Source: Bradyrhizobium sp. CCBAU 051011 (lineage in GTDB: Bacteria > Pseudomonadota > Alphaproteobacteria > Rhizobiales > Xanthobacteraceae). Taken from it: a DNA stretch of 64,000 nucleotides. The translations under genes and the position numbers were made by a program. The DNA is taken from assembly GCF_009930815.1 (NCBI RefSeq), contig NZ_CP022222.1, positions 186,001-250,000 of the forward strand, read 5' to 3'. Positions 44,191 to 52,289 of the stretch are shown piece after piece (within the stretch, counting starts at the first letter, position 1; each line of letters begins with the position of its first letter). The notes beneath the pieces are model-generated. The model saw only the letters and a program-made list of their open reading frames with translations. It was not told where the DNA came from and did no database searches.

Positions 44191-44652
44191 GTGCCAACAG
44201 GGAAAATATACAAGTCCTTTCAGTACAGGAACAACCTGGTCTGGGACACCGCTCGCCGCGGCCGAACGTCCGCACCCGGCAAACCCGACATCGAGATCGG
44301 CAGTCCTCCTGAATTCAAGGGAGAAGCGGGCGTCTGGGCTCCCGAAGAAATGCTGGTCGCCGCGCTGAATGCTTGCATGATGCTGATGTTTGTATCGTTC
44401 GCCCAAAGCAAGAAGCTGGCGTTTGTGGCCTATGAGAGCGCCGCGGAAGGCTTGCTGGAAAACGTCGACGGCAAATATCGGATTATCGAAGTCAACGTTC
44501 GGCCAATCGTGGTCTTGAGCAGCGAGGCCGATATCGCGGCCGCCCGAACGATCATGACCGAGGTGAAGGCAAACTGCTTCATTTCCAACTCGATCACCGC
44601 TGACGTGAAATTGGATCCGCAATTTCGAATGGCATCCGATGTCGTCACCTAG
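44191..44652 (+). CDS. OsmC family protein
   Basis: GTG 44191 is the start because GGAGG lies five bases upstream; an ATG further 5' falls inside the palindromic repeat. The 153-residue protein shows OsmC features: FKGEAGVWAPEEMLVAALNACMMLMFVSFAQ with the redox Cys, YESAAEGLLENVDG and an ending NCFISNSITADVKLDP with the second Cys. OsmC/Ohr proteins reduce organic hydroperoxides through two cysteines. It is monocistronic. Confidence 0.85.
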   Translation: MPTGKIYKSFQYRNNLVWDTARRGRTSAPGKPDIEIGSPPEFKGEAGVWAPEEMLVAALNACMMLMFVSFAQSKKLAFVAYESAAEGLLENVDGKYRIIEVNVRPIVVLSSEADIAAARTIMTEVKANCFISNSITADVKLDPQFRMASDVVT

Positions 44653-44668
44653 TGTGGCCTTGTAGGGC

Positions 44669-44762
44669 CGTAGGGTGGGCAAAGGCGCGTCGCGCTGTGC
44701 TCACGATCCATCTGCATCGCAGTCTCCGATGGTGGGCACGCCTCACTTCGTCCATCCTACGA
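44669..44762. repeat. palindromic repeat, GTAGGGTGGGCAAAG family copy 3
   Basis: Starts CGTAGGGTGGGCAAAG and ends TTCGTCCATCCTACGATT; the right arm is more diverged than in the other copies. It lies just after the osmC-like stop codon. Confidence 0.75.
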
Positions 44763-44992
44763 TTTTGAATTCATGTAACAATCACGGCTTCCAACATATG
44801 GAAGACGTGGATATCTGAACCCGTAGATTGGTGCTCGGCTCGCAACCTTCGTTCCCACTGAACGTTAAAACATTGGCTATCGGTAACTAAATCAAGGTGC
44901 GGGCACCTCGGCATCGTTGGCTTCCGCAACTATTCCACTATTGTCCGCAATGATGGGGTACCGATCGCAAACAAACGCAAGGAGTACTGCTA
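44763..44992. other. intergenic region upstream of His-rich gene
   Basis: About 230 bases of lower GC that probably hold the promoter of the metal cluster. AAGGAG at 44982-44987 is the ribosome binding site. I find no clear Zur or Fur box. Confidence 0.4.
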
Positions 44993-45331
44993 ATGACCAC
45001 ATGTACCGAGAAACACCATGCCAATCACACTCATAAGCATGGCCCGGATTGCGGGCACACCGCGGTTCGTCATGACGGTCATGTGGATTATCTTCACGAC
45101 GGCCATCTCCATCATATGCACGAGGATCACGTGGACGAACATGCCATCACGGTAAATGCCACAAATCCCGTGCAATGCACTCCTCAAGTCCATTGCGAGC
45201 ACACGCACGGTCCAAACTGCGGACATGAACCGGTGCCGCATGGTGACCATGTCGACTATCTTGTAGACGGCCGGCTGCACCATCCGCACGGTGATCATTG
45301 CGATGACCACGGGCCCGTGCAGTTAGCCTGA
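44993..45331 (+). CDS. His-rich metal-binding protein
   Basis: A 112-residue protein with more than 25 His. Two internal repeats each contain HTHKHGPDCGH or HTHGPNCGH, followed by HxGHVDYLxDGxLHH and HxDH. No signal peptide, so probably cytoplasmic. The repeated HGPxCGH and HDGHVDYL suggest multiple Zn, Ni or Co sites. Small proteins of this kind are often induced by metal stress and stand beside exporters, as here. No enzyme domain is visible. Confidence 0.75.
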   Translation: MTTCTEKHHANHTHKHGPDCGHTAVRHDGHVDYLHDGHLHHMHEDHVDEHAITVNATNPVQCTPQVHCEHTHGPNCGHEPVPHGDHVDYLVDGRLHHPHGDHCDDHGPVQLA

Positions 45332-45486
45332 GGGCGATGGTGATCGAACCCTAGCAGCGCTGGCGGCGCCGGCCTATGACGCCGGCGACGATATCGCAAC
45401 CGCGCGAACGAAGCAGTTCATGGTCGGCACCTCGAAGCACATTCTAGTGCACATATTTGCCAAGTCGCGGAAATGGGGGATGCAGA

Positions 45487-46128
45487 ATGGCTCATCATCA
45501 AAAAGCCGTTGCCTCCGCAGTGGCGATAAACACTGCAATCTTCGTGGTGGAGGGGATTGCTGGCTATCAGGCATCGAGCCTGAGCCTCCTGATGGACAGC
45601 GCGCACAACCTGTCGGACGAGTTGGCTCTGGTCTGCCTGTATGCGGCATTCCTGGTCACCAGAGGTCCTTCGCAACGGCTGTTGAGAGCCGGAAATCTCT
45701 TTAACTCCGTCGGGCTGATTGCGGTCAGCGGACTGCTTCTGTGGCAAGCCGGGGAGCGTCTGTTCAATCCGGTGCCGGTTCAGGGCGTCGTTCCGATGAT
45801 CGTGGGTCTGGCTGCCGCTGCCGCGAATTGGAGCGTGGCCCGCTTGCTCCTGGAGCCAAGCCAAAACAACGCTGCAATCCGGCTCGCGTATATCCACAAT
45901 CTTGGCGACGTATGGGTATCCCTCGCCCCGGTGGCCGCGGGCTTACTGCTTCTCGTGACGGGTTATCCAATCTTCGATCCAATCATCGCAGGAGCCGTTG
46001 CATTGTGGATCATTTTCACGACTGGTCGGGAGGTTTTTGAATCGCACGATGAACTGATATGGCCGGAGAAAATCATCTGCTGCCATACCGACCACGATCA
46101 ACCGGTCGTGACGCCACAATCAAATTGA
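45487..46128 (+). CDS. short CDF-family cation exporter
   Basis: ATG 45487 has GGGGGA upstream. The 213-residue protein has six membrane segments and both CDF metal sites: MDSAHNLSDELAL in segment 2 and AYIHNLGDVWVSLAP in segment 5. It lacks the usual cytoplasmic dimerisation domain of CDF proteins (family length about 300) and ends CCHTDHDQPVVTPQSN. It should export Zn or Co using protons. The downstream His-rich tail may replace a metal sensing domain. Confidence 0.85.
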   Translation: MAHHQKAVASAVAINTAIFVVEGIAGYQASSLSLLMDSAHNLSDELALVCLYAAFLVTRGPSQRLLRAGNLFNSVGLIAVSGLLLWQAGERLFNPVPVQGVVPMIVGLAAAAANWSVARLLLEPSQNNAAIRLAYIHNLGDVWVSLAPVAAGLLLLVTGYPIFDPIIAGAVALWIIFTTGREVFESHDELIWPEKIICCHTDHDQPVVTPQSN

Positions 46129-46224
46129 GACGGTAGCAGATGAATCGTGCCGCTTTCCGCACGAGCGTGAGATGATTGGCGCGTGCCCAAAAAAGCAGCC
46201 TGCAGCTCGCCAATGCATCGACGA

Positions 46225-46452
46225 TCAAACGCGGCAGGACTCAAATCCGTTGTTCATTTTGAAGTTCTCTTCTTCGGCGTTGACGATGAGGTCATTGTCG
46301 ATTCCGACCTCGCCAAATTCATTGACGACGACGGCGTAACGCCTGCCGTGCGTCTCGGTGAGGATACGGACAAGCAGCGTGGTCTTTCCAGCTCCGAGAT
46401 AGCCGCTAATCACCGTAATCGGAGTCTGGTTCGTCCTTTGCTGATGCTGCAA
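46225..46452 (-). pseudogene. N-terminal fragment of CobW/COG0523 GTPase
   Basis: The fragment reads TPITVISGYLGAGKTTLLVR (Walker A) and YAVVVNEFGEVGIDNDLIV, ending NAEEENFKMNNG where the family continues with the CxCC metal site. Here the frame diverges and stops within six residues. The start is a TTG. All later domains are missing. CobW-type GTPases are zinc/cobalt metallochaperones, so this was probably part of the metal-homeostasis cluster. Confidence 0.75.
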
Positions 46453-46466
46453 TTGGTCCGCGCCGG

Positions 46467-46796
46467 TTAGCGTCGATCCGGGGGTAAGCGATGGTCAGTC
46501 CGTTTCGATGGAGGTTCGGGCAAGCCGGTTGGTGCGGCCAACGGCGCCAGCACATCCGAAAGGTCTGTCTGCGTGATCTGCTCAAGCGGCTTGTTGATCG
46601 TGACGGCCACGGTTGGCCGTCTCGGGCGCATGATGAGCACGATGGTTCGGGCTCCGTCGCAACCAGGATCGCCGCGTTCGCTTACGGTGATTATTGTTTC
46701 ATCATCGGCGTTGATGGCTGTCCGGGCATGCTCTCTCAATTCACGCACTACGTTCCATTGGTGGCGCGGCGACCTTGGGAAGAAAACAACAGTCAT
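46467..46796 (-). CDS. hypothetical protein near metal cluster
   Basis: The likely start is ATG 46796. The 109-residue product is mixed alpha-beta (RHQWNVVRELREHARTAINA, ETIITVSERGDPGCDGA, TVAVTINKPLEQITQTDL), ending Pro-rich. I do not recognise it with certainty; similar small proteins lie near CobW-type genes. Cytoplasmic, one Cys. The frame is open upstream to 46862. Confidence 0.45.
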   Translation of the reverse strand: MTVVFFPRSPRHQWNVVRELREHARTAINADDETIITVSERGDPGCDGARTIVLIMRPRRPTVAVTINKPLEQITQTDLSDVLAPLAAPTGLPEPPSKRTDHRLPPDRR

Positions 46797-46908
46797 TCTC
46801 GGCAACAGCCTGAAGGAAAAAGGCGATAACATTACGAATCTGGTTCCGCAATAGGCGAACAAGCCGCGCGGGCCGTTCGACGCGTAAGTGACCGTCGCCT
46901 ACTCAATA

Positions 46909-46947
46909 TTCCGCCTTCGCTCGTTGAGCTACGGCGGACAAGTCGCT
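46909..46947. repeat. 39-bp perfect repeat, copy 2
   Basis: Identical to 29459-29497. It lies about 25 bases from the stop codon of the SsuC-like permease gene. Confidence 0.8.
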
Positions 46948-46970
46948 TGCGTTCGCAATGCCGGAGGCGA

Positions 46971-47759
46971 CTACCCCCTACCCTCCGCCGCGACCGGCCG
47001 CCAGACCAGCAGCCGACGCTCCACCAGCGTCACCACCATGTCGATCAGGATGACGAAAGCCGACAGCACGAACATGCCGGCGAACACGGCGGCGACGTCG
47101 AACACGCCTTCGGCCTGCTGGATCAAGTAGCCGAGGCCGGCCGCCGATCCCAGATATTCGCCGACGACAGCGCCAACCACGGCAAAGCCGACCGCTGTGT
47201 GCAGCGACGAGAACATCCACGACAGCGCCGACGGCCAGTAGACGTGGCGCGTCAATTGCCGCTCGCTCATGCCGAGCATGCGGCCGTTGTCTAGCACGGT
47301 CTGGCTGACCTCCTTGACGCCCTGATAGACGTTGAAGAACACAATGAAGAACACCAGCGTCACGCCGAGCGCGACCTTGGACCAGATGCCGAGCCCCAGC
47401 CACAGCGCGAAGATCGGCGCCAGCACCACGCGCGGCAGCGCGTTGATCATCTTCACATAGGGATCGAACACCGCGGCGACGAGCGGTTTGCGCGCGAACC
47501 AGAACCCGACCAGCACGCCCCCAATCGATCCGATCACGAAAGCGAGGATCGATTCCCAAAGCGTGATGAAAAGGTGCTTCCAGATCACGCCTGTCGCGAA
47601 CCATTTCACGACCTGGCTGCCGACATCGATCGGGTTGGAGAAGAAGAACGGCGGCAACAGGATGCGGCCGAACACTGGGACAGTGGTGAGGACGTGCCAC
47701 ATCGCCAGCGCAACGACCGCGACCAGCAATTGCAGCGACAGCAGCGTCAGGCGCGACAT
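46971..47759 (-). CDS. SsuC/NrtB-like ABC permease
   Basis: ATG 47759 overlaps the ATPase stop by one base (TGATG). The 262-residue protein has about six membrane segments and the coupling loop GRMLGMSERQLTRHVYWPS, ending with GVFDVAAVFAGMFVLSAFVI. It matches inner-membrane permeases of sulfonate, nitrate or taurine ABC importers. With the ATPase it makes a two-gene unit without its own binding protein; the orphan SsuA-like protein at 42420 is the obvious candidate partner. Confidence 0.85.
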   Translation of the reverse strand: MSRLTLLSLQLLVAVVALAMWHVLTTVPVFGRILLPPFFFSNPIDVGSQVVKWFATGVIWKHLFITLWESILAFVIGSIGGVLVGFWFARKPLVAAVFDPYVKMINALPRVVLAPIFALWLGLGIWSKVALGVTLVFFIVFFNVYQGVKEVSQTVLDNGRMLGMSERQLTRHVYWPSALSWMFSSLHTAVGFAVVGAVVGEYLGSAAGLGYLIQQAEGVFDVAAVFAGMFVLSAFVILIDMVVTLVERRLLVWRPVAAEGRG

Positions 47760-48586
47760 CAGCCGACCTCCGCCGCTTGCGTGGACTGCACATAACCCTT
47801 CATCACTTCGTCCTTCAGCACGCTCCAGATCTCCCGGTGCAGTTCGTGAAATTGCTTTTCCATCCGCACTTCCGAGATGTCGCGCGGGCGCGGAAGCGTC
47901 ACCCGCCAGTCGCCGATGATGCGCGCGGAAGGTCCTGCCGACATGATCACGACGCGGTCGGCGAGCGCGATCGCCTCTTCGAGGTCGTGGGTGACGAACA
48001 GCACGGCCTTGCGGTCGGCGTTCCACAATTCGAGCAGCAAATTGCCCATGATCTGCCGGGTCTGGGCATCGAGCGGGCCGAATGGCTCGTCCATTAAAAG
48101 GATTTTTGGATCGCGGATCAGCACCTGCGCCAGGCCGACGCGCTTGCGTTGCCCGCCGGACAGCATGTGCGGATAGCGGTTGGCGAAGGCGCCAAGCCCC
48201 ACCGAGGTGAGCCAGCCCTGCGCGCGCTGCAGCGCCTGCTCGCGCGGCGCACCCTTGATATCGAGCCCAATGGCGACATTGTCGAGCGCGGTCTTCCAGG
48301 GAAACAGGGCGTCCGCCTGGAACAGATAGCCGGCATCCCGGTTCAGGCCGGCGAGCGGCTGGCCGAAGATCTTCACCGATCCCGCCGCCGGTTTCAGCAG
48401 CCCGGCTGCGACATTGAGCAGCGTCGATTTCCCGCATCCCGTCGGCCCGACGATGGCGACGAATTCGCCATGGGCCACGTTCAGGCTGGCCCGTTCCACC
48501 GCCGTATAGACACGATCCCCGGCCACGCGAAACGCCACCGTCGCATCGTCAAGCGCGACCGCTGCCGGTTGTGCGGTATCTGCCAT
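47759..48586 (-). CDS. SsuB/NrtD-like ABC ATPase
   Basis: ATG 48586 has GGGGAGAAAC just upstream. The 275-residue ATPase has Walker A VGPTGCGKSTLLN, Q loop LFQADALFPWKTALDNV, signature LSGGQRKRVGLAQ, Walker B LLMDEPFGPLDA and the H loop FVTHDLEEAIALADR. These features fit nitrate/sulfonate/taurine importers. It is translated just ahead of the permease. Confidence 0.9.
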   Translation of the reverse strand: MADTAQPAAVALDDATVAFRVAGDRVYTAVERASLNVAHGEFVAIVGPTGCGKSTLLNVAAGLLKPAAGSVKIFGQPLAGLNRDAGYLFQADALFPWKTALDNVAIGLDIKGAPREQALQRAQGWLTSVGLGAFANRYPHMLSGGQRKRVGLAQVLIRDPKILLMDEPFGPLDAQTRQIMGNLLLELWNADRKAVLFVTHDLEEAIALADRVVIMSAGPSARIIGDWRVTLPRPRDISEVRMEKQFHELHREIWSVLKDEVMKGYVQSTQAAEVG

Positions 48587-48705
48587 GTTTCTCCCCAAGT
48601 CTTTGGAGGGATGCCTTAGCGGGTAAGAGGGATAAGTTCAACGCGGCGTCATGACGTGGTCGTTGATCTCTTACCCTCCCCCGGAGGGACAGGATTCGAG
48701 ATCGC

Positions 48706-48808
48706 ATGGCCGCTCCCCTGAGCTTACGCGAATGTCGGCAGGACCTTTGACGACGGCCCCGTGGGGGCCGTCGACGGCGTCTTTGCATCAATGCATGCAA
48801 CAGGCTAG
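48706..48808 (+). pseudogene. 5' remnant of an OpuC-type ABC ATPase gene
   Basis: The frame from 48722 reads AYANVGRTFDDGPVGAVDGV, closely matching AYADVGKTFDDGRVIAVDDV at the start of the intact gene at 49753. An ATG and CCCCTGA match the region just upstream but with a two-base loss. After about 75 bases similarity ends, and a stop follows at 48806-48808. It is a truncated duplicate of the 5' end of the ABC ATPase gene located 1 kb downstream. Confidence 0.65.
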
Positions 48809-48918
48809 CGCTGCGCGATGGGCGAAGGTTTTACGTATCAACAGGTGCGCAAACTCGGAACTCGCTCGTCCGGGGTGGGTTTGTTCTTACGGTCCAGAAC
48901 GCAATCCGGAGGGAAGCC

Positions 48919-49638
48919 ATGGAGCATCTCCGCTATCCGAACGAAAGCGCCGAGTATCGTGCCGCAAGAAACGCGCTTCTGAACGAAGAGATCGCACTGC
49001 GTGCCCAGATAGAAGCCGTTGCAGCCAAACGCCGCACCCTGCCGCCAGGTGGCAAGGTGCCGGAGGATTATGTATTCGAGCGGATCGGCAAGAACGCAAC
49101 GCCGGAGAAGGTGAAGATGTCCGAGCTGTTCGGCCCGCACCACACGCTCATTCTGTACAGCTTCATGTATGGACCCGAGCGCGAGCTGCCGTGTCCGGGC
49201 TGCACGCATTTGCTTGACGCGATCGACGGCGCGGCCAGGCATACCGGCCAGCGAGCGGCACTTTACATTGTCGCGAAGTCGCCAATCGCACGTCTGGCCG
49301 CGTGGGCCCATGAACGCGGCTGGGACCATCTCTCGCTCGTGTCGACCGCCGGCAACAGCTACGACGCGGACTATTTCGGCGACACGTCGAAGTTTCCCAG
49401 GGGATTGCGTACACAGCATCGCGTTCCAGACGGCGAGAACTGGGACGAAACGATATTCAACGTCTTCAAGAAATATGACGGAGCAATCCATCACTTTTGG
49501 GGCTCGGAGATGAGCTTCGCACCAACAGTGCCGAATCAACACCATCGCGCTGGGGACCTGGTCGATCCCCTATGGGGTCTGCTCGATATGACCCCCGAAG
49601 GGCGTGGCGACTTTTTCCCCAAGGTGAACTACGAATAG
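48919..49638 (+). CDS. DUF899 (thioredoxin-like) protein
   Basis: GGAGGG lies 8 bases before the ATG. The 239-residue protein matches DUF899: ALRAQIEAVAAKRRTLPPGG, DYVFERIG near the N-terminus, ILYSFMYGPERELPCPGC with a CxxC redox-like motif, and an end FAPTVPNQHHRAGDLVDPLWGL in part. The family is thioredoxin-like with unknown substrate. It lies between a truncated and an intact copy of the same ABC gene start, so may have arrived by insertion. Confidence 0.85.
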   Translation: MEHLRYPNESAEYRAARNALLNEEIALRAQIEAVAAKRRTLPPGGKVPEDYVFERIGKNATPEKVKMSELFGPHHTLILYSFMYGPERELPCPGCTHLLDAIDGAARHTGQRAALYIVAKSPIARLAAWAHERGWDHLSLVSTAGNSYDADYFGDTSKFPRGLRTQHRVPDGENWDETIFNVFKKYDGAIHHFWGSEMSFAPTVPNQHHRAGDLVDPLWGLLDMTPEGRGDFFPKVNYE

Positions 49639-49752
49639 GCACGGCGGATCGTTCGGGTTGGCGCGGGACAATGAAGTCCCGCATTCGCGACTGGCCATTT
49701 ATCGGCTATCAGTGTCTCCGTTAGGAATAGCCAAGGGTTGGGACCGAACCGA

Positions 49753-50541
49753 ATGCCGACCACGCCACTGATCGCTTACGCGGATGTCGGCAAGACCTTC
49801 GACGATGGCCGCGTGATCGCCGTTGACGACGTCTCGCTCGAGGTCGCCGAGGGCGAATTTTTGGCGATCGTCGGCGGCTCCGGTTCGGGCAAGACCACGC
49901 TGTTGCGGCTCGCCAACCGACTGATTGAGGCTGATACCGGCACCATCACGGTCGAAGGCGAGGATATCAGCAACGTCGATCCGATCCTGCTGCGGCGGCG
50001 GATCGGCTACGTGTTCCAGAGCGGCGGGCTGTTTCCGCATCTCACCGTCGCCGGCAATATCGGCATCACGCCAAAACTGCTGGGCACGCCGCCTGCGGAA
50101 ATTTCCGCGCGGGTCGATGAGTTGCTCGATCTTGTCAGGCTCGACCGGGCACCATATCGCGACCGGCTGCCGCATGAACTTTCGGGCGGCCAGCGCCAGC
50201 GCGTCGGCGTGGCGCGGGCCCTCGCCGCAAGGCCGCGCATCGTGCTGATGGACGAGCCTTTCGGCGCGCTTGACCCCTTAACGCGCGACGCGCTCGGCGA
50301 CGACTATCGCGACCTGCACAAGAAACTCGGCCTGACCACGGTGATGATCACCCATGACATGACCGAGGCGATCCTGCTGGCCGACCGCATCGCCGTCATG
50401 CGCGGCGGAAAACTTTTAGCGCGGGGCACGCCAGCGGAGCTGTCCGCTTCCGACGACCCTTATGTCGGTGAACTCCTGCGCACGCCGCGGCGACAGGCCG
50501 AGCGATTGGGTGTGCTGTTGCCGCAGGATGGTGCGGCATGA
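49753..50541 (+). CDS. OpuC/ProV-like osmolyte ABC ATPase
   Basis: ATG 49753 is preferred to an upstream TTG (49738), which has no room for a ribosome binding site. The 262-residue ATPase has Walker A VGGSGSGKTTLLR, Q loop YVFQSGGLFPHLTV, signature LSGGQRQRVGVAR, Walker B VLMDEPFGALDPLTRD and ITHDMTEAILLADR. It fits glycine betaine/choline importers of the OpuC/OsmV type, though no CBS domains are present. Its stop overlaps the start of the next gene (ATGA). Confidence 0.9.
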   Translation: MPTTPLIAYADVGKTFDDGRVIAVDDVSLEVAEGEFLAIVGGSGSGKTTLLRLANRLIEADTGTITVEGEDISNVDPILLRRRIGYVFQSGGLFPHLTVAGNIGITPKLLGTPPAEISARVDELLDLVRLDRAPYRDRLPHELSGGQRQRVGVARALAARPRIVLMDEPFGALDPLTRDALGDDYRDLHKKLGLTTVMITHDMTEAILLADRIAVMRGGKLLARGTPAELSASDDPYVGELLRTPRRQAERLGVLLPQDGAA

Positions 50542-52097
50542 ACGTCTTCGCAGATCCACGCCTGGCGGAAGCGTGGGGCCACCTGCCCGACTATCTCGGC
50601 AGCCATGTGCGCGTCAGTCTCGCCGCGCTGGCGCTGGGATTGATCGTCAGCCTGCCGCTCGCGATCATCTCACGCCATCGGCCGGTGCCGCGCGGCGCGC
50701 TGCTCGGGCTTGCCAGCATCGTGCAGACGGTGCCGGGGCTGGCACTGCTCGCGCTGTTCTATCCACTTCTGCTGGCGCTCGCGGCGCTGTCGCTGTCGTG
50801 GTTCGGCGTCAGTTTTTCCGCATTCGGATTCCTGCCCGCCGTGCTGGCGCTCGCGCTCTATTCGATGCTGCCAGTGCTGCGCAATACCATCACCGGTCTG
50901 CAGGGTGTCGACGCCGCGATCCTCGAGGCGGCGCAGGGCGTCGGCATGACGCCGCGGCAATCGCTGTTCACGGTGGAGCTGCCGCTTGCGCTGCCGGTGA
51001 TGATGGCCGGCATCCGCACATCAGCGGTCTGGGTGATCGGCACCGCAACGCTGTCGACGCCGATCGGCCAGACCAGCCTCGGCAACTACATTTTTGCGGG
51101 GTTGCAGACCCAGAACTGGGTGTTCGTGCTGTTCGGCTGCGTTGCTGCCGCCGTGCTGGCGCTGGCGGTGGATCAATTGCTGGCGTTGATCGAAAGCGGC
51201 CTGCGCCACCGCAGCCGCCTGCGCACGATCCTTGGCGGCGCTGGGATCGCGGCGCTGGTCGTCGCCACGCTGGCGCCGGCGATGACGCGCCCGCAAACGA
51301 GCTACGTCGTCGGCGCCAAGACCTTTACCGAACAATATGTGCTCTCCGCCTTGATCGGACAGCGGCTGAAGGCGGCCGGGCTGTCCGCGACGACGCGCGA
51401 AGGTCTCGGCTCCAACGTGATCTTCGAGGCGCTGAAGGCCAACGATATCGACGTCTATGTCGACTATTCCGGCACGCTGTGGGCCAACCAGTTCCGGCGC
51501 AACGACATCAGGCCGCGCCAGGAGCTGGTGGCCGAACTGAAGACGATTCTGGCAAAACAGAACATCACGCTTCTGGGCGAACTCGGCTTCGAGAACGCGT
51601 ATGCGCTGGTGATGCCGCGCAAGCGCGCTGAGCAACTCGGCATCCGCACCATCAACGACCTCGCCGCGCGCGCAACCAACATGACGATCGCCGGCGACTA
51701 TGAATTCTTCTCGCGGCCCGAATGGACAGCGCTGCGCAAGGCCTACGGGCTATCGTTCCGCGGGCAGCGACAGATGCAGCCGGACTTCATGTATGCGGCG
51801 GTCGCCTCCGGCGAAGTCGACGTCATCGCCGGCTACACCAGTGACGGACTGATCGCGAAGTACGACCTGGTCACGCTTGGCGACGTCAGGCACGCGATCC
51901 CGCCCTATGACGCGATCGTGCTGCTGGCACCGAAGCGCGCCGATGACGAAGGCTTGCAGAAAGCGCTTCAACCGCTGCTCGGCAAGATCGACATTGCGAC
52001 GATGCGCGAGGCGAATTTGCGCGCGGCCGGCAACGACGCGGCAAGCTCGCCGGATGCGGTCGCGCAGTGGCTGTGGGAGAAGATGGGGAAGATGTAG
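50538..52097 (+). CDS. OpuC-like permease fused to substrate-binding domain
   Basis: A 519-residue fusion. Residues 1-235 form the permease with the EAA-type loop (ILEAAQGVGMTPRQSLFTVELP) and six segments. The second half (from about 255) is a QAT-type binding domain: YVVGAKTFTEQYVLSALIGQ, GLGSNVIFEALKANDIDVYV, DYSGTLWANQFR, and VASGEVDVIAGYTSDG. Such fusions serve choline, betaine or carnitine uptake for osmoprotection. Together with the ATPase it is a full importer. Confidence 0.92.
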   Translation: MNVFADPRLAEAWGHLPDYLGSHVRVSLAALALGLIVSLPLAIISRHRPVPRGALLGLASIVQTVPGLALLALFYPLLLALAALSLSWFGVSFSAFGFLPAVLALALYSMLPVLRNTITGLQGVDAAILEAAQGVGMTPRQSLFTVELPLALPVMMAGIRTSAVWVIGTATLSTPIGQTSLGNYIFAGLQTQNWVFVLFGCVAAAVLALAVDQLLALIESGLRHRSRLRTILGGAGIAALVVATLAPAMTRPQTSYVVGAKTFTEQYVLSALIGQRLKAAGLSATTREGLGSNVIFEALKANDIDVYVDYSGTLWANQFRRNDIRPRQELVAELKTILAKQNITLLGELGFENAYALVMPRKRAEQLGIRTINDLAARATNMTIAGDYEFFSRPEWTALRKAYGLSFRGQRQMQPDFMYAAVASGEVDVIAGYTSDGLIAKYDLVTLGDVRHAIPPYDAIVLLAPKRADDEGLQKALQPLLGKIDIATMREANLRAAGNDAASSPDAVAQWLWEKMGKM

Positions 52098-52117
52098 GCT
52101 CGCCGCGCTCCCTCCCC

Positions 52118-52234
52118 GTCATTGCGAGCCAACGGGTCGCGCGAATGCGCGCCCGATGACAGGCTCCGCGAAGCAATCCATCTCTCCACGCGGGGATAGA
52201 TGGATTGCTTCGTCGCTTCGCTCCTCGCAATGAC
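52118..52234. repeat. palindromic repeat, GTCATTGCGAG family copy 2
   Basis: Starts GTCATTGCGAGCCAACGGG, includes GAAGCAATCCATC and GATGGATTGCTTCG, and ends CTCGCAATGAC. A partial arm, CTCGCAATGACGG, follows at 52267-52279. It separates two convergent genes. Confidence 0.85.
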
Positions 52235-52289
52235 GGGGATGGAGACGTGGATAGCCGGGACACCCTCGCAATGACGGGACAGAGCGGAA

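Noticed and set aside
44990..45310. 106-codon minus-strand frame rich in Met/Val
   Set aside because: Antisense to the His-rich gene; His codons read backwards give Met and Val.
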